Assembly: GCA_022059125.1 (NCBI GenBank)
Contig: JAEUWY010000005.1
Location: 3,472,001 to 3,536,000, forward strand
Source of the DNA: Corynespora cassiicola
Lineage: Eukaryota > Ascomycota > Dothideomycetes > Pleosporales > Corynesporascaceae
Reading direction: 5' to 3'
Length of the DNA stretch: 64,000 nucleotides
Below are positions 11,299 through 22,892 of this stretch, one piece after another. The notes beneath the pieces are model-generated. The model did no database searches. It had not been told where the DNA came from and was given only the letters and a program-made list of their open reading frames with translations. A program made the position numbers and the translations under genes. The stretch's first letter is position 1; each line of letters opens with the position of its first letter.

Positions 11299-13665
11299 TC
11301 ACCTGTTCTTCTTGGTCATGGTCAAACCCTCGCTCCGCTCGCTCTTGGGCGTGCCCGGCGTCGACGGGACCGAATCCGTGTCCCACTCGTCCGTGCTGCC
11401 CCTCCTCGTGGCGCGGTCACGCATGCCATGCTTGATGCGCCTGCTGACCTCGTCGAGGCCGTCTTTGCCTGTGATAGTGCTGAAGGGCTTGAGCTGGAAG
11501 CCGCCAAACTGTGAGCTGCCGCTCCGGCTGCGGGCTCGCTTGGGCGTGGATGGACGCGTCGAGAAGAAGTCTTGGTTGGCAAGATCCTTGAATGACTCGT
11601 TGCGCGGGAGATGTGGGTGTTGATCGTGGTTGGCATCGGACGGGGAGACGGGGAAATCGTAGGTCTGTACGCTTTGTCCGGCTTCTTCGGTGGCTTCGGC
11701 GTCTGTCTTGAGGCTCGGGGTGCGTGGAGGGGTTGTTACTAAAGAGTCCTTGACAATCCTCTTGGAGTGGAAATCGTCAAACATTTCAGGGCCAAGAGTA
11801 TTAATGATGTCGTTCACCTTCTGAGCCACATGCTCACGGCGCTGCTGAAGTTTGACAATTTCGTCGTTGGCAAACATGACTTTAAGGAGCGGCCACAGCG
11901 ACTTGAATATGTCCATCGCCACCTCTCCAAAACGAAGGGCAGCGTAGGTGACGGTCGGGAAAAGAATGGACTGCGCCAGAACCAACCATCTCTTCCGGAT
12001 GCCAGCTGGCAGATAGCCTTGAATGTGGTTGGTTGAGTACCAGTAGGTAAAGATGAAGATATAAAGGGTGTATGTCAAGGGGGCAACGGCCATTGCGACG
12101 AGCAGTTTCCACGTGGCCATGACGTCTCTGGCTTGGATCTTGACATTTGATGCTGCAAGAGCCTCCCTAGCCTTTCTGACGGAGTAAAATTTGCAGGCCA
12201 CAAAGACGGCGCCAAACAGCACGGTCCCTGGTAGCACAAAGATGGTCAGAACCAAAAGCTTGAAGAGGCGATACCAAAAGATGACTCCAGCTTTGAACAT
12301 GTTCATCCGGGCATATTGCACTTGATGATCCCTAATATTAAGTGCGAGTAGCTTCCGGTTATATGCCAGAACTTCCTGCTTAAGTTCCTTGATGCGAGGG
12401 TCGTCTTTGTATCGTTCGTAGCCCTTGACAAGACGGCGGTTTAGCTCGACGATCCTGGGGAGTGGAAGCTTTGTGCCTTTGGGGTTGTACAATCGGCGTA
12501 CAGCCTGGATCAACTATTCAACAAAAACATCAGCATTGCTCACGAGAGAGTAGCTAGGTCACATACCATGAGAGTATCGTAGTCTGCGGACGTCACTGTG
12601 ACCGACAACAGACCCTGGCGGACTCTTTCCAGCATGTCACCAATGGCGTCACGCCTGCCTGGGCCATTAAACTTCTCGGCCAGTTCCACTGGTACCTCGA
12701 TTGGTGTGCCGAATTCGATGACAGCCCTCGAGCGGAACTTGTGGGCATGGAAATAGTTCATGCCGACGGGGATGATCTTCAAGTTGCAGTCCGTCTTGCT
12801 TGCGACGGTGCCCAATGCCATGATGGCGACACCAGCTGTTTTTGGTCAGCACATAGTTCGGCACGCATGTGAAAAAAAAAGACACACCTTTGAGGGGCAG
12901 CAGGTCAGTGCGGTCATGGCTACCGCCCTCGGGAAAGATACCGATACTCTCTCCACGATGCAAGACGTCGTGGACTGCATCATATACCTCGGTCTGATCG
13001 AGCTTGGGCGCAATCTTGAAGGCGGTGCCCTCGAAACCGTCGGCAGGTCCGGTCTTAACGGCGGCGCCGTTCACAAACTGCCCATCCGCGGTCATGTCAT
13101 GCCGGCCAGTCAACTGCTGCATGGCAATACCTCCCTTGAAGGGTCGTTTGAGCCTAATCTCCTCGGGGCCATTGACTTCGAGTATCTCTGCGCTGGCGGC
13201 CTTGTCGTCAATCTTTGGGAGAACCAGGGTGGCACCCTTTTGGAAATCGCTCGCCTCGAAGTCGGTGCCAACGCCACGGACGAGGCACGGGTCGTTTATG
13301 GGATCCGGAAGGTAGATTTTGCCCGGGGCAGGCTTCGTCTGGTCCATGGCCCTGCCCACAGGCACGGCTCCGGTCAAGGCGGCCATCCTACCGACAAACT
13401 TGCGCCTCATGGACTTCTCTGCGATCAGGAACTGTATACGGCGATCCGACTCTTTCTTGACGACGCGCATCAGAATCAGCGGGTCGACGAACTGGTTGGC
13501 GTGCGGAGCGCACACGAAGATGACTGGGCCTTCCTTGGGCACCTTCCAGCTGCTCCTGGGGTGCACCTCGCGGAAGAAGAGCTCGACCAGGATGGAGAAG
13601 GTCCACAGGAAGGCATCGTAGACGAAGCGGTTCATGCGACCGATCTCCTTCTTGTGCTTGGCCAT
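11299..13665 (-). CDS. Glycerol-3-phosphate / dihydroxyacetone-phosphate O-acyltransferase (Gpt2/Sct1 type)
   Basis: Catalyses the first acylation of glycerolipid synthesis at the endoplasmic reticulum. Exons 13665-12888, 12835-12567 and 12513-11299 (introns 52 and 53 nt) give 753 residues, matching yeast Gpt2/Sct1. The acyltransferase block has APHANQFVDP (about 53-62) and GIFPEGGSHDRTDLLPLK, whose continuation AGVAIMALG is restored by the first intron. Between these motifs is the insertion typical of this subfamily. Hydrophobic segments (for example LLVLTIFVLPGTVLFGAVF and a second pair near residue 490) fit a multi-pass ER protein. The C-terminal about 150 residues are Ser/Thr/Pro-rich, as in yeast Gpt2, where phosphorylation occurs; it ends in a basic KKNR, possibly ER-retrieval. 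Confidence 0.93.
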
Positions 13666-14668
13666 GGTGAGTCGGTGGTGGGCTGCTCGGCGGCGGGCCG
13701 GCCTGGACGTGTAGGGTGGGAGAAGGATATGCGAGCGAAGGAGGTTGCGGTGGAAGTGGGGTGGGCGTAGGGTTTGAAGGAATGAGCTGCGAGGATGCGA
13801 AATACGTCAGCCGTCATTGCGTGCCCAGACCAGCCATGGCTCGACTCACTTTAGCTGGACATCAACACGAGTACATGTGTCTCGCTGGCCGTGTCAAGAG
13901 CTGGGTCGCGTGCGCTCGCTGGCAGCGGTCATGCCATGTTATTATACGTGCACAGCTGCTGTCGGGCGCGCCGTCGTGCGATAGCCGAGGGCCGGTTCAG
14001 CGCGACGAAGTGCTGGGGAGCTGGCTCAGTCAAGACGGGTATTGAGGCGCTACGGTGTTGTTGAGCTCTCGGGCAGGTGGAGTGCAGATGGACCGTTGGC
14101 GAGGGCTAGCCAGGCAGGCATGAAACAATTATGACAGCCAACGCCGCGCTGGGCCATTGCACGGCGGGGCTCCAACGTGACCGGGGACCGTGGCTCCCGC
14201 CCATCAGCGCGCCCCTGGGCGCCTTCGCGAACGTCCCCAGCCCTTCGATGCTCTTCGACAGCTTTCCCTTTTCGGCGCTGCATCTCCGACATGTGCGGCG
14301 CCAGACGCCTTTCGGAGCAATGCCGATCGGCCCTGGCCATGCACACCGCGCCCTGCGAGCACAAACCATCATCAGGGGCACGCCAACGGGGGAGCAGCGG
14401 CTTTTGGGAGATCAATGTGCCATTTCATTGGCTTTCCATTAAGATTCAAGGATTTTGGGGCGCCGTCTCGTGGGCCATCTAGTATGTATGTTGGCTGGTT
14501 CTATGCCAAGCCTGGATATGTAAAAACGCCAGCCGATGCCAATGCCTATGGCTCGAGAAGTGAAGAAAATGCAAAAGGGGAAGGGGAGGATATCTACAGA
14601 TGAATATACAAAGGGTTCTTCCGCGAACCGTAAAAAAATCAACCCGAATCGGGGTCGCCAGAAGACGA
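13666..14668. other. Intergenic, upstream of GPAT and downstream of Dfg5-type gene
   Basis: About 1 kb expected to carry the GPAT promoter and the 3' UTR of the GH76 gene. Overlapping short open frames occur on both strands around 14050-14600, with no conserved motif. Nothing else supported. Confidence 0.6.
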
Positions 14669-16689
14669 CTATGCCAGTCCACCGAGAATGGCCAGGACGG
14701 CAGCGCCGAGGATGGTTCCACACGTTACCTGCACGTTGACCCCCGCGCCCGTGAACTCGAGAGGCTGATCGGGACTAGTCGTATTGGCTGGTGGTGCAAC
14801 TCCCGCCGCCGTTGTTGAGTTGGCTGGGGGTCCTGCGGGAGGGAGCGGAATAGCCGGATCCGTGGTGCCAGGCGGCGGCGGCGGCGAGCCGGACGCCGAA
14901 GCGGCAGGCTCAGAAGGCACGGGCGCCGAGGAAGCAGGCGCAGAGGGCATAACCACCGAAGAAATGGACACCTGAGGGACAGCCGCCGCGGTCGAAGATA
15001 CGGGGGGGACATAGACGGTGACCGTCTTGCTGGGCTTGCAGGTGCATTCCGCGGGAGGGGCTGATCCCGGTTCGCCATACTGGCCACTGGGTTTGCCAGG
15101 AGAGGTCTGGTTTGATGAAGCGGGAGGAGAAACAACAGCAGAGGGTGCCTCTGGCTTGCTGGAAGCAACAGGGGCCGAGCTGTTGCTGGGGGCGGCGGGG
15201 CTGCTGGGGGCTTCAGGAGAAGGTTGAGGCTGAGGGGAGGCATCCGATGTGGGCTTTGGCACCACAGAGGCTTCGGATACAGCCTTGGAACTCTCGGCCG
15301 GTTTGCTCGACTCGGGGGCCGGGGTGGGCGTGGGCGTGGGCGTAGGCGTAGGCGTGGGAGTCGACTTGGGAGTCGAGGTCGATTCAGGCTTTGGCTCGGG
15401 CTGAGCATCCCCGTTCTTCACAGGAACAATGTTCTCCTCCAGCTGCAACAGTGCCTGGGTGACCTCCAACGCTGACAGCTGCTGGCCGACACCAAAAGTT
15501 CCATCCCAGCCTCCCGTGTACCACTTGGATCCACAAGTGACACCGTCGTCACCGCCCGAGCATGACTTGGCAGCACCAATGGCCGACTTCTTCAGGTAAT
15601 TGGAGATGGTGTCCTTTGTGAAAGGGGCCATGACGGCCGTCTTGGCCATGAAACGTGCCAGGTAAGCCTTGAAAGACTGCTGGTCCAGGTTGCAGTGGCG
15701 GCCAGTCTCTCCAGTCTCGCAAGCAGGCTCGTACATGATGTCAGTTGCGTTGTCGTAGGGCTTGAAAAAGTACGAAGAGTGGTCGAGGAAACCAGAGACA
15801 CGGTTCTTCCAGAGATCATCGCCCTTGGTGACGTCGTACATGTAGGCCGATCCGTGCATGAACATGGCAAGGTTGTAGCTCCACTGTGTCTCGTCCATTG
15901 CTTCTCCAGTGGCACATTCCCGCTTGTCGTCGGTGCCGTCGAAGACTTCAAACTTGTCGCTGATCAAGCCAACCTTCTTGGTCCAATCATAAATCTTGGC
16001 CGACCAGTCGGCATACTTTTGCTTGCCAGTGTACCGGGCCAAGCGGGCACCCAAGGCAAAGGTTGCACCGTTGGAGATTGAGTTTTTGTAGTTGTAGCCA
16101 TATGCGTTCTCCGGGTAGATTTGCCATTTGAGCCCTCCACCGCACGTGGTCTCGTCCCAGCGGTCGACAATGTTCTGGAAGCAGTTCTCCACAACCTCGA
16201 GATAGCTGGCCGGGGCCTGGGCTGGGTCGGGGAACTGGTACTCCAGGGCAGACATGATGGCAATGGCCCAGAATGCCTGGTCATCGTTGCCCTGCTGGTC
16301 CTTTCTCCAGGGGAGGATGATGTTGTTCTCGGGGCCGTAGTTGGCAGTCAAGGCCTGCTGGAGCGTCTTGACTTGGGAGTCGTCGCCGGTGAATTGCGAG
16401 TACTCAATCACACCACCCCATGCGGCGCCGGCGGCCCACCAGTAGTGCGGCTTTGGGAAGATGCCAATCTCTTCCTTGGGCAGATCCGTGGCATTGTTGA
16501 CGTAGTGCGACATCAAGCCGTAGGTGTACTGCCTGGTCACGCTTCGGATAGAGGCTGTCAACGTGTTAGCGGCAAATCATGGGCACATGGTGGGGAATGC
16601 GAACCTGCATCATTGGGGTCCAATTCAATGGCGCTCACCAGGGACGCAGCAGAAAGGAGCACAGCTCCGGCAGAAGAAGAGAACTTCAT
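14669..16689 (-). CDS. GPI-anchored GH76 mannan endo-1,6-alpha-mannosidase (Dfg5/Dcw1 family)
   Basis: Thought to graft GPI-proteins into the wall by acting on the GPI glycan; essential as a pair with its paralogue in yeast. Exons 16689-16605 and 16554-14669 (50-nt intron) give 656 residues. A signal peptide (MKFSSSAGAVLLSAASLVSA) is followed by ELDPNDAASI, a common start of mature fungal GH76. The catalytic Asp-Asp pair is in QQGNDDQAFWA; WWAAGAAWG, GGGLKWQI and NSISNGATFALGARLAR are family blocks. After about residue 420 comes a long Ser/Thr/Pro linker containing a TP repeat, then a GPI signal: small-residue site near FTGAG and a hydrophobic end (TILGAAVLAILGGLA). It is a plausible client of the GPI8 gene in this window. 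Confidence 0.92.
15320..15365. repeat. Coding GTGGGC-type hexamer repeat (Thr-Pro tract of GH76 linker)
   Basis: Six-bp units GTGGGC/GTAGGC in tandem on the plus strand, read on the minus strand as alternating Thr-Pro in the wall-linker part of the GH76 protein. Such tracts often vary in length between strains. Confidence 0.8.
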
Positions 16690-17887
16690 GGTGGAGTTGC
16701 AGAGGGGGAACGAAGGAAAGGGGAGAAGGGAAGAGGAATAAAGAGCGGAATTGCTACGCAGAGCGAAAGAATGGAGCGGCGTGAGGGCAGCATGGTGAAA
16801 GCCGGGGCGAACGATTAATATGGGTGTTTGCTGGTGGAGCCCTGTGCCTGTGCCTGCCCTGTGCCTGCCCAGGCGTGAATGGCATTGAGGCGCGGGGGGG
16901 AAATGCGGGCCCTGGTAGCGCTAGTGCCGGATGCGGCTAGCGGTGTTTCGAGATTCCCTGAAACAGCAAGCCTCGCCCAATGGCCCGCTGAGCTGCGGCT
17001 TGGCAGCCTCCTCTAATTCACAGCCAGAGCCGCCCGCCAGCCGGCGTGTAATGGATTGAAGCCGTCGCCGCCCTGATGTGAGATGACATGCTGGGCGCGG
17101 CGCAACCACTCGCTGCCATCCAGCTTGCCCTGCGACCACCAGCGGCGCCCGTCGAAAGCCAAAGGGGGGATCAGCCGCCGTCGGACTCTGCAGTCGCCTG
17201 TGCCACCACCACCACCTGTACGGGCTTCGGACTCTTGACGCCCAGGACCCAGCAGCTTTGCAGATGGCCCCTTGATGCCGTCAGACGCCTGGCTCGCCTC
17301 GCTCCCGCTTCCGTTTTTATTATCTGCTTTTGCCCATGGGGGGCCGGTACATCTATCTACAACAATGCCATGCAGCCCACAATTTCGCCGCCACACCCCT
17401 TATACTTCGGCCTTGTTTGCGGTACCTTCCTTGCAACGCAGCTGGGGAAAAGCACTTGCACAAGGCTATGCGGTGCTGTCCGCGCGGCTCATTACCCTGC
17501 AGATGCTGCTCATCATCTGCTCTTCCAGGGAGCCACGGCGGGAGTGTTTCCACATACTACAGGTAGGTCGTAGTGCGGCGCACGTGGTTGGCCTTGGCAC
17601 ATTCGGACTTCAACCATGTGCGGCTCTGCTCACAAGCCCCGAGGCTATGCTTTGGATGCAAATCACTCTGCGCGACACTCCGGGTTTCTCTGGCAATCTC
17701 TGACCAAGCTGAAGCCCGGCGGCAGTCTCGCTCGTTGCCCGAATAGGCTTCTCCGAGGAGACCTAGGCTTCATTTTCATACCTGATGTATCCATCATTCA
17801 TCATCTCTTCCCACCATAGTCTATCCAAAACTCCACAAGGTATGCCGCAGTACGCAAGAATCATACAGTCGCTCCAACACGAACCAT
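16690..17887. other. Intergenic, GH76 promoter side
   Basis: About 1.2 kb between the GH76 start and the Ccdc124 stop. A degenerate TGTGCCTGCCC repeat lies at about 16838-16872. Open frames of up to about 160 codons on the plus strand (17088-17703) lack recognisable domains and show no obvious exon signals, so they are not called. Confidence 0.55.
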
Positions 17888-18606
17888 TCAGCTCGACGGG
17901 TTTCCAAGCCGCTTCTCCTTCTTCAGCTTCTCTGCCTCCTTGAGCTCCGCCAACTCGTCCCTTGATGCGTTGTATGCCGCCGACACTTGGTTGAATGGGT
18001 TGTCGGGGTGCTTCTCGAATTCCTTGCGGATCTGGTCAATCTTCTGCTGCCTCCTCAGACCCTTCTCGTCCTTCATCTCGTCCAACCTGCGCTCCTCGTA
18101 TGCGGCGTAAGCGGCCTTGAACCTCCTCTCGGGATGTCGGTCAATCTTGTCGCCGCCGTCCTTGCCAGTCAGACTCAGGGCGTCCAGAGCATTATCGATA
18201 CCGGAGGCGTTGAGGGCGGAGGGAGCGTTGAAAGAGCCGAGCGCCGCGTCGATGCCGCGGGACGACTTCTTCTCGGCCTTCTTTGCGCCAGCTCCCTTGG
18301 GCTTCGAGGGGAGAGAGGCCTCCTCTTCTTTGAGAAGGGCATCCTTCTCGGCCTTCTTGCGGGCGGCTTCGGCCTGCTTCGCAGCGGCGGCCTCGCTAGT
18401 ATACGTTAGGATACTGGCACAGCGAGAGGTCGGCTGCATGCCACTTACGCTTTTGCGTTGGACTTGGCTCCCTTCTGCCACTGCTCGGACTCTACGGCCT
18501 CGGCTGCCTTGTCCTTTTGCGCCTGCTTAGCAGCAGCGGCATCGGCCTTGCGGGCTTGCCCCTGCGCCTTCTTGGAGTTTTCTCCTGCACCCTTTTTGCC
18601 AGCCAT
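17888..18606 (-). CDS. Ccdc124 / Oxs1-like ribosome-associated coiled-coil protein
   Basis: Eukaryotic Ccdc124 (with yeast Lso2 as functional relative) binds idle 80S ribosomes and helps recovery; S. pombe Oxs1 is also linked to stress transcription. Exons 18606-18449 and 18395-17888 with a 53-nt intron give 221 residues. The N-terminal half is a Lys/Ala-rich charged helix (GKKGAGENSKK start). The conserved C-terminal domain has RHPERRFKAAYAAYEERRL and HPDNPFNQVSAAYN, both hallmarks of the family. The start context and intron phase are unambiguous. Divergent from the alpha-galactosidase gene. Confidence 0.88.
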
Positions 18607-19134
18607 GATGGTTTTGCTGAGATATGAGCAGCGGTGGGGATCAGAGTCTGGTGTAGCACTCGTGGTTTGTATGTGACTGCCTGGAGGATGTTGGCGTTGA
18701 CTCAAACAAGATGGCCTTGACAAAGATGAGCGGGGACGAGAATTAGCGGGGCGGCCGTACGTCAGGCCTGGTTGACGCCGCCCAAGTGGCTCGTGCGCAG
18801 CCCCCCAACCCTGGATGTGAATGCCTCCTCCTCACGGGGCAAGAAAGTCCACCCGTGATAAGGTCAAAATGCCAGCAATCATTTGCTTTGATCCCGGCCT
18901 CCGATCTGAATATCGTCAGGCTAAGTGAAAAATCTAGATGCCAACTCTACTGCTCAACGGGACCGCCTCATGGAGCACCTTGATGCCGCTCCCGCATTGG
19001 AGGACAGAAACATCAGCGTGCGCCATTAGCTACGAAGGTGCATGTGCGGTCAAGCAATGCGCGCAAGTATATATTGCATGGTTACAATCGACTGCAGACT
19101 GGAATGCGAAGTTGCAACGAGCTACATATCTTGA

Positions 19135-19140
19135 CTGGGG
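19135..19140 (+). promoter_or_regulatory. Possible CreA site (CTGGGG)
   Basis: Matches the SYGGRG consensus of the carbon-catabolite repressor CreA/Cre1, 294 bp upstream of a secreted glycoside hydrolase start. A six-base match is weak alone; the gene type makes it plausible. Confidence 0.3.
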
Positions 19141-19253
19141 AGGTTTCCGGTCTAGCCCTGATAGTTATTCGGCTAATCTGATCGACCTCGAACGGTGCGG
19201 AGATCATTGTGCGAGGAAACGGTATGACGATGTCGGTCGCAAAGAGGGGAATC

Positions 19254-19260
19254 TATAAAT
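19254..19260 (+). promoter_or_regulatory. TATA box of the alpha-galactosidase gene
   Basis: TATAAAT about 175 bp before the chosen start codon at 19435. It is the only strong TATA sequence close upstream and would give a 5' UTR of about 140-150 nt, starting before a pyrimidine-rich stretch at 19280-19310. Confidence 0.5.
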
Positions 19261-19434
19261 GGATGCGTGCGTGCCCCGTGTGCTTCTCAATTTCTCTTGC
19301 CATCTTGGTAGTCTTCTTCACGATCTTGCTTGCTTCTTAGCGTATTACGTAGTCGAGCTTGACAGGGAACCTTGCGAGTCATCATAATCTTTGATCGTAT
19401 CTCAATGCCCTTGATCAAGTTCAAATGCTTCAAC

Positions 19435-21072
19435 ATGGAAACTTTGTCAGTTTTCATATTTGCTGCTATGCTGGGATCGTCTATTGCATCTATCCAAGAG
19501 CCTACCATATCCCCTCGCCCCCCAATGGGCTTTAACAATTGGGCCCGCTTCATGTGCAATCTCAACGAGACCTTATTCACCACTACAGTAGACGCCATGC
19601 TTTCCAAAGGCTTACTGGCTGCAGGCTATAACAATATCAACTTGGATGACTGCTGGTCACTGAAAGAGCGAAGCGTCAACGGAGAGCTGGAGTGGAATCC
19701 ATCACTCTTTCCACATGGAATGCCATGGCTAGCAAACTACTTCCACGACCGAGGGTTTAGCTTTGGAATCTACACCAATGCTGGCAACATGACGTGTGGC
19801 TTGTATCCGGGGTCTCAAGACCACGAGGAGATTGACAGTCTCACGTTCGAGCGATGGGGCGTCGATTATCTAAAACTAGATGCCTGCCACATGGATTTGC
19901 AAAACGGACGCACATACTATGAAGAATTCGCATATCGTTACCAGCTTTGGCACGAGATCCTAACCACCAAACTCCAAAAGCCCTTCATCTTCTCACAATC
20001 CGCCCCTGCCTACTTTTCGCCAAACTTCCATCTGGACAAGAACAACACCGACTGGTACCGCACCATGGAGTACGTACGCCGCAACGGGGAGCTAGCCCGA
20101 CACTCGGACGACGTCAAAGTGTATGGAAACAACCCGACCAACACGTTCGAACCCGGCGGCCACTGGGACTCGATCATGAACAACTACGGCATGGAGGTCC
20201 GCCTCGCGCGCTACCAGTCGTGCGGCTTCTTCAACGACCCCGACTTTTTGATTCCAGACTGGCCCGACCTCTCTCTCGACGAGAAGAAGACGCACTTTTC
20301 CCTCTGGAGCGCCTTCTCCGCGCCCCTCATCATCAGCGCCCACATCCCCGACCTTGGCGTCGACGACATCGCCTACCTCACCAACCGCGACGTCATCGCC
20401 GTGGACCAGGATGCGCTGTGCGAGCAGGCGACGCTCGTGAGCCAGGATGGGTGGTTCGACGTGCTGGCCAAGAACCTGGCCAATGGGGATCGGCTGGTCG
20501 TGGTGCTGAATCGGGGAGAGGAGCTGAATCGGACGAGCGTGGCGGTGGAGAGGCTGGGCGTTGATCCTGCGGGTCGCTATCGCCTCAGGGATTTGTGGTC
20601 TGGGGAGACGCGGGCTGTGAGGGGGAGGGTTGAGGTTCGCCTGCGCGCGCATCAGACGGCCATTTATAGGCTTTCGGGCGAGAAGGGGATGGGGCTGAAT
20701 GTTACTCCCACTGGTCAGATCTTTAATACGTTCAGCTTAAACTGTTTGGACGCATCTCACTCTGGCTCGGTAGGTTTTGGGGCCTGTAGTGGAAGCGATG
20801 GACAGGTGTGGACCGTCTCGAAGTGTGGTTTTGTCAGCCCGTTGTCTGACAAACAAAGATGTCTTGGTATTGGGACTTCTGGTGGGGTTGAGTTGAAGTG
20901 GTGTAGAAGAGATGACAAAAGTCAACAATGGAAATATGGCGTCAGTGGGAACCTGAGAGTTGGTGGCAAGTGTCTCGAGGAACTAAGTGGACGTGCCGTC
21001 ATCAAAACTTGTGGTGTGGCATTGGATAGACAGGTGGTGGCGCTTCCTGGGGGTATTGACCTAGATGAATGA
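19435..21072 (+). CDS. Secreted GH27 alpha-galactosidase with C-terminal ricin-type lectin domain
   Basis: Releases terminal alpha-galactose from melibiose, raffinose-type sugars and galactomannan outside the cell. One exon, 545 residues, the size of Aspergillus AglA. The start at 19435 is chosen because it begins a signal peptide (METLSVFIFAAMLGSSIAS); an ATG at 19372 would add 21 residues ahead of it. PPMGFNNWARF and LDDCWS are GH27 landmarks; the nucleophile is D149 in YLKLDAC and the acid/base probably D226 in RHSDDV. FNDPDF near 266-271 is also typical. From about residue 425 a CBM13/ricin-B-like repeat follows (CLDASHSG, CLGIGTSG, QQWKYG, CLEELSG). Base use shifts along the gene: C-rich at 20040-20400, G-rich at 20400-20700, AT-richer in the lectin part. 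Confidence 0.92.
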   Translation: METLSVFIFAAMLGSSIASIQEPTISPRPPMGFNNWARFMCNLNETLFTTTVDAMLSKGLLAAGYNNINLDDCWSLKERSVNGELEWNPSLFPHGMPWLANYFHDRGFSFGIYTNAGNMTCGLYPGSQDHEEIDSLTFERWGVDYLKLDACHMDLQNGRTYYEEFAYRYQLWHEILTTKLQKPFIFSQSAPAYFSPNFHLDKNNTDWYRTMEYVRRNGELARHSDDVKVYGNNPTNTFEPGGHWDSIMNNYGMEVRLARYQSCGFFNDPDFLIPDWPDLSLDEKKTHFSLWSAFSAPLIISAHIPDLGVDDIAYLTNRDVIAVDQDALCEQATLVSQDGWFDVLAKNLANGDRLVVVLNRGEELNRTSVAVERLGVDPAGRYRLRDLWSGETRAVRGRVEVRLRAHQTAIYRLSGEKGMGLNVTPTGQIFNTFSLNCLDASHSGSVGFGACSGSDGQVWTVSKCGFVSPLSDKQRCLGIGTSGGVELKWCRRDDKSQQWKYGVSGNLRVGGKCLEELSGRAVIKTCGVALDRQVVALPGGIDLDE

Positions 21073-22409
21073 ATGGTGATGGATGAGCCTCTAAAGAACT
21101 TAGTAATGAATATTGATTGAGTGAAGAGGGGAGATGATAGCGGGAGAGAGCTTGCATTGCCAGATAGTGTGACAGCTATGTATATATAACTGGCTATTGT
21201 TATTTATATGTACGTAAACATCTATCTGTCTGTATGTCTGTCACATTCATAAAGGGCTGCAAAAAGGCGTAAAAAAGTAAAGAGAAAATGGTGGATGGTG
21301 GGTGGTGCCGCGGCCATACTCGAACCTCTTTTCGTCTGAAGTCGATATAAAAAGCAGCAAAAAGGAATAGACCCACCGTATGGCTACCCTTGGAGCAGTT
21401 CCTATATGCGTGGTCGCCCAGCTAGTACATCTGCGACCTAGTAGTTGCGCCCTGGTTGGTGGGTGACCTTAAGGTTTTCGATCGCAGTTTTGAAGCTGGA
21501 ACATAAACCACTTGGCCAAAGCGGCTACTAGGCTGATGTGAAGGCTCATTGAATAAATATATATAGGCAAACGAGAAAGTGTTTTTGCATGTGACAGACA
21601 AATTGAGGGCGGGGCCGCCCACGCAGAGATTTACCTTGCAGCGAGGGAGCCTCGAGCGTTTGCGCGTGCCTGTCCTGTGATAGCAAAGTGGATAAGACAC
21701 CGACCGGCACGTCAACGCACGATGTGGCCACCTGATACCCAGAGGCTTAAAATGCCTGCAGAAGTGCCAATGCACTTCCTTCAACACCTATTCATGCTCT
21801 TCTTAACAAAGTTCACACTGAGCACCAGCCCATATGTAAGACGTACAACGGTACAAATGTCCCCATACGTCTAGGATCTTACACATTTCCAGCATTGCTT
21901 CTTATCCATGGAGAGCTCGTTTCGGTCCTCTACTATGCCCAAGTTCGATCATATGGAAGATCCGTACGTGATAAGCCGACGAGAAGTTGTTTTGCAGAGT
22001 ATCGAAGGTCTGGGACATTCCCTCGCCTGTCTGTCATGCGTGAGCGACATTAATAGAAAGCTAAAAACGACATATTATATTGGCAAAAAGCATGAAGTCG
22101 AGGCAATGAGATGACCGAATAGACAGTAAGAGACGATTAGAGAAGAATATGTGAGATAAAACAGAGAACAACAAGAAGCTTCTGGGCTAAAGCAGATAAT
22201 GTGTGCCTGTAAAGATCAGTGTACATGGTCGGAAGAAGAGTTGGCGAGGCTATGACGGTATGTCTTGGAAGAAAATGGTAGAGAGCAAGGAGGAAACACT
22301 TCAAGCAACGTAGGTGGAGCTGTGTGCTATGAAAGTGACGTTCTCAGGAAAAGAGCTAGGCAGATAACAATGCAACGACTAAGGAGGCCGATGTGAATGG
22401 ATGGAACCG
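21073..22409. other. Gene-free interval downstream of alpha-galactosidase
   Basis: About 1.3 kb, relatively AT-rich near 21160-21250 (probable 3' UTR of the alpha-galactosidase). No convincing coding sequence, tRNA or repeat was seen. A TCGAACC stretch near 21317 was examined as a tRNA T-loop and does not fold. Confidence 0.5.
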
Positions 22410-22868
22410 TCAGGCGGCAGCCCTTGTGTCTGGAAACCCTACAACGAACGACCCGCGAGGTCCCGCGTACGCAAGGTCAACCCCTCGGCGGAAGATGTAG
22501 TCAGATATGCCGTCCTCTAGTGCTGGCCTGTTCTCACACTGTGCGTTCGAAAAGAGCCTCGGAAGCTGAGTTGGGCTGTTGATGCCGTCCAGATACGCCA
22601 CATGTGGTTGCTGGATGGTGGGAGCCAATCGGATGCAGTAAAGAGAGCAAGTAAGAGCCGGCATGACCTTAACAACCCCTCTGTCGACGTTGAAGAGGGC
22701 GTGGAGGAACGACTGAAGTGCGGACAGAGTTGCCAGGTCCCTCCCTAGTGGCCAGTCAAAACGCGCGCTCGGTCCAGCCCACATTAGACGAGCCCCTGAT
22801 CTGGTATCGCTCGATTCCTCTGTGGATCTCCGATGCACCCCACAACATCCGCCCGACCACCTACCCAT
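22410..22868 (-). CDS. Doubtful hypothetical ORF, possible gene relic
   Basis: Open for 152 codons from the first ATG at 22868. The C-terminal two thirds (after about residue 45) look like ordinary protein, with mixed hydrophobic and charged residues and little low complexity (for example PHVAYLDGINSPTQLPRLF). No family recognised, no matching upstream exon found. It could be a small gene, a relic, or chance. Confidence 0.2.
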   Translation of the reverse strand: MGRWSGGCCGVHRRSTEESSDTRSGARLMWAGPSARFDWPLGRDLATLSALQSFLHALFNVDRGVVKVMPALTCSLYCIRLAPTIQQPHVAYLDGINSPTQLPRLFSNAQCENRPALEDGISDYIFRRGVDLAYAGPRGSFVVGFPDTRAAA

Positions 22869-22892
22869 CGAACGCAGAAAAAGATGGGGCAA

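Larger units (their letters stand above)
18607..19434. other. Divergent promoter region, Ccdc124 / alpha-galactosidase
   Basis: About 830 bp with no coding feature. The half near the alpha-galactosidase contains a CreA-like CTGGGG and a TATA box, listed separately. Confidence 0.6.

Noticed and set aside
12760..13770. 336-codon plus-strand frame opposite GPAT
   Set aside because: Covers the conserved acyltransferase exons and an intron of the real gene; no family match.
21301..21360. TCGAACC stretch resembling a tRNA T-loop
   Set aside because: The five-base stems that should flank the loop do not pair and no anticodon or D-arm could be laid out.
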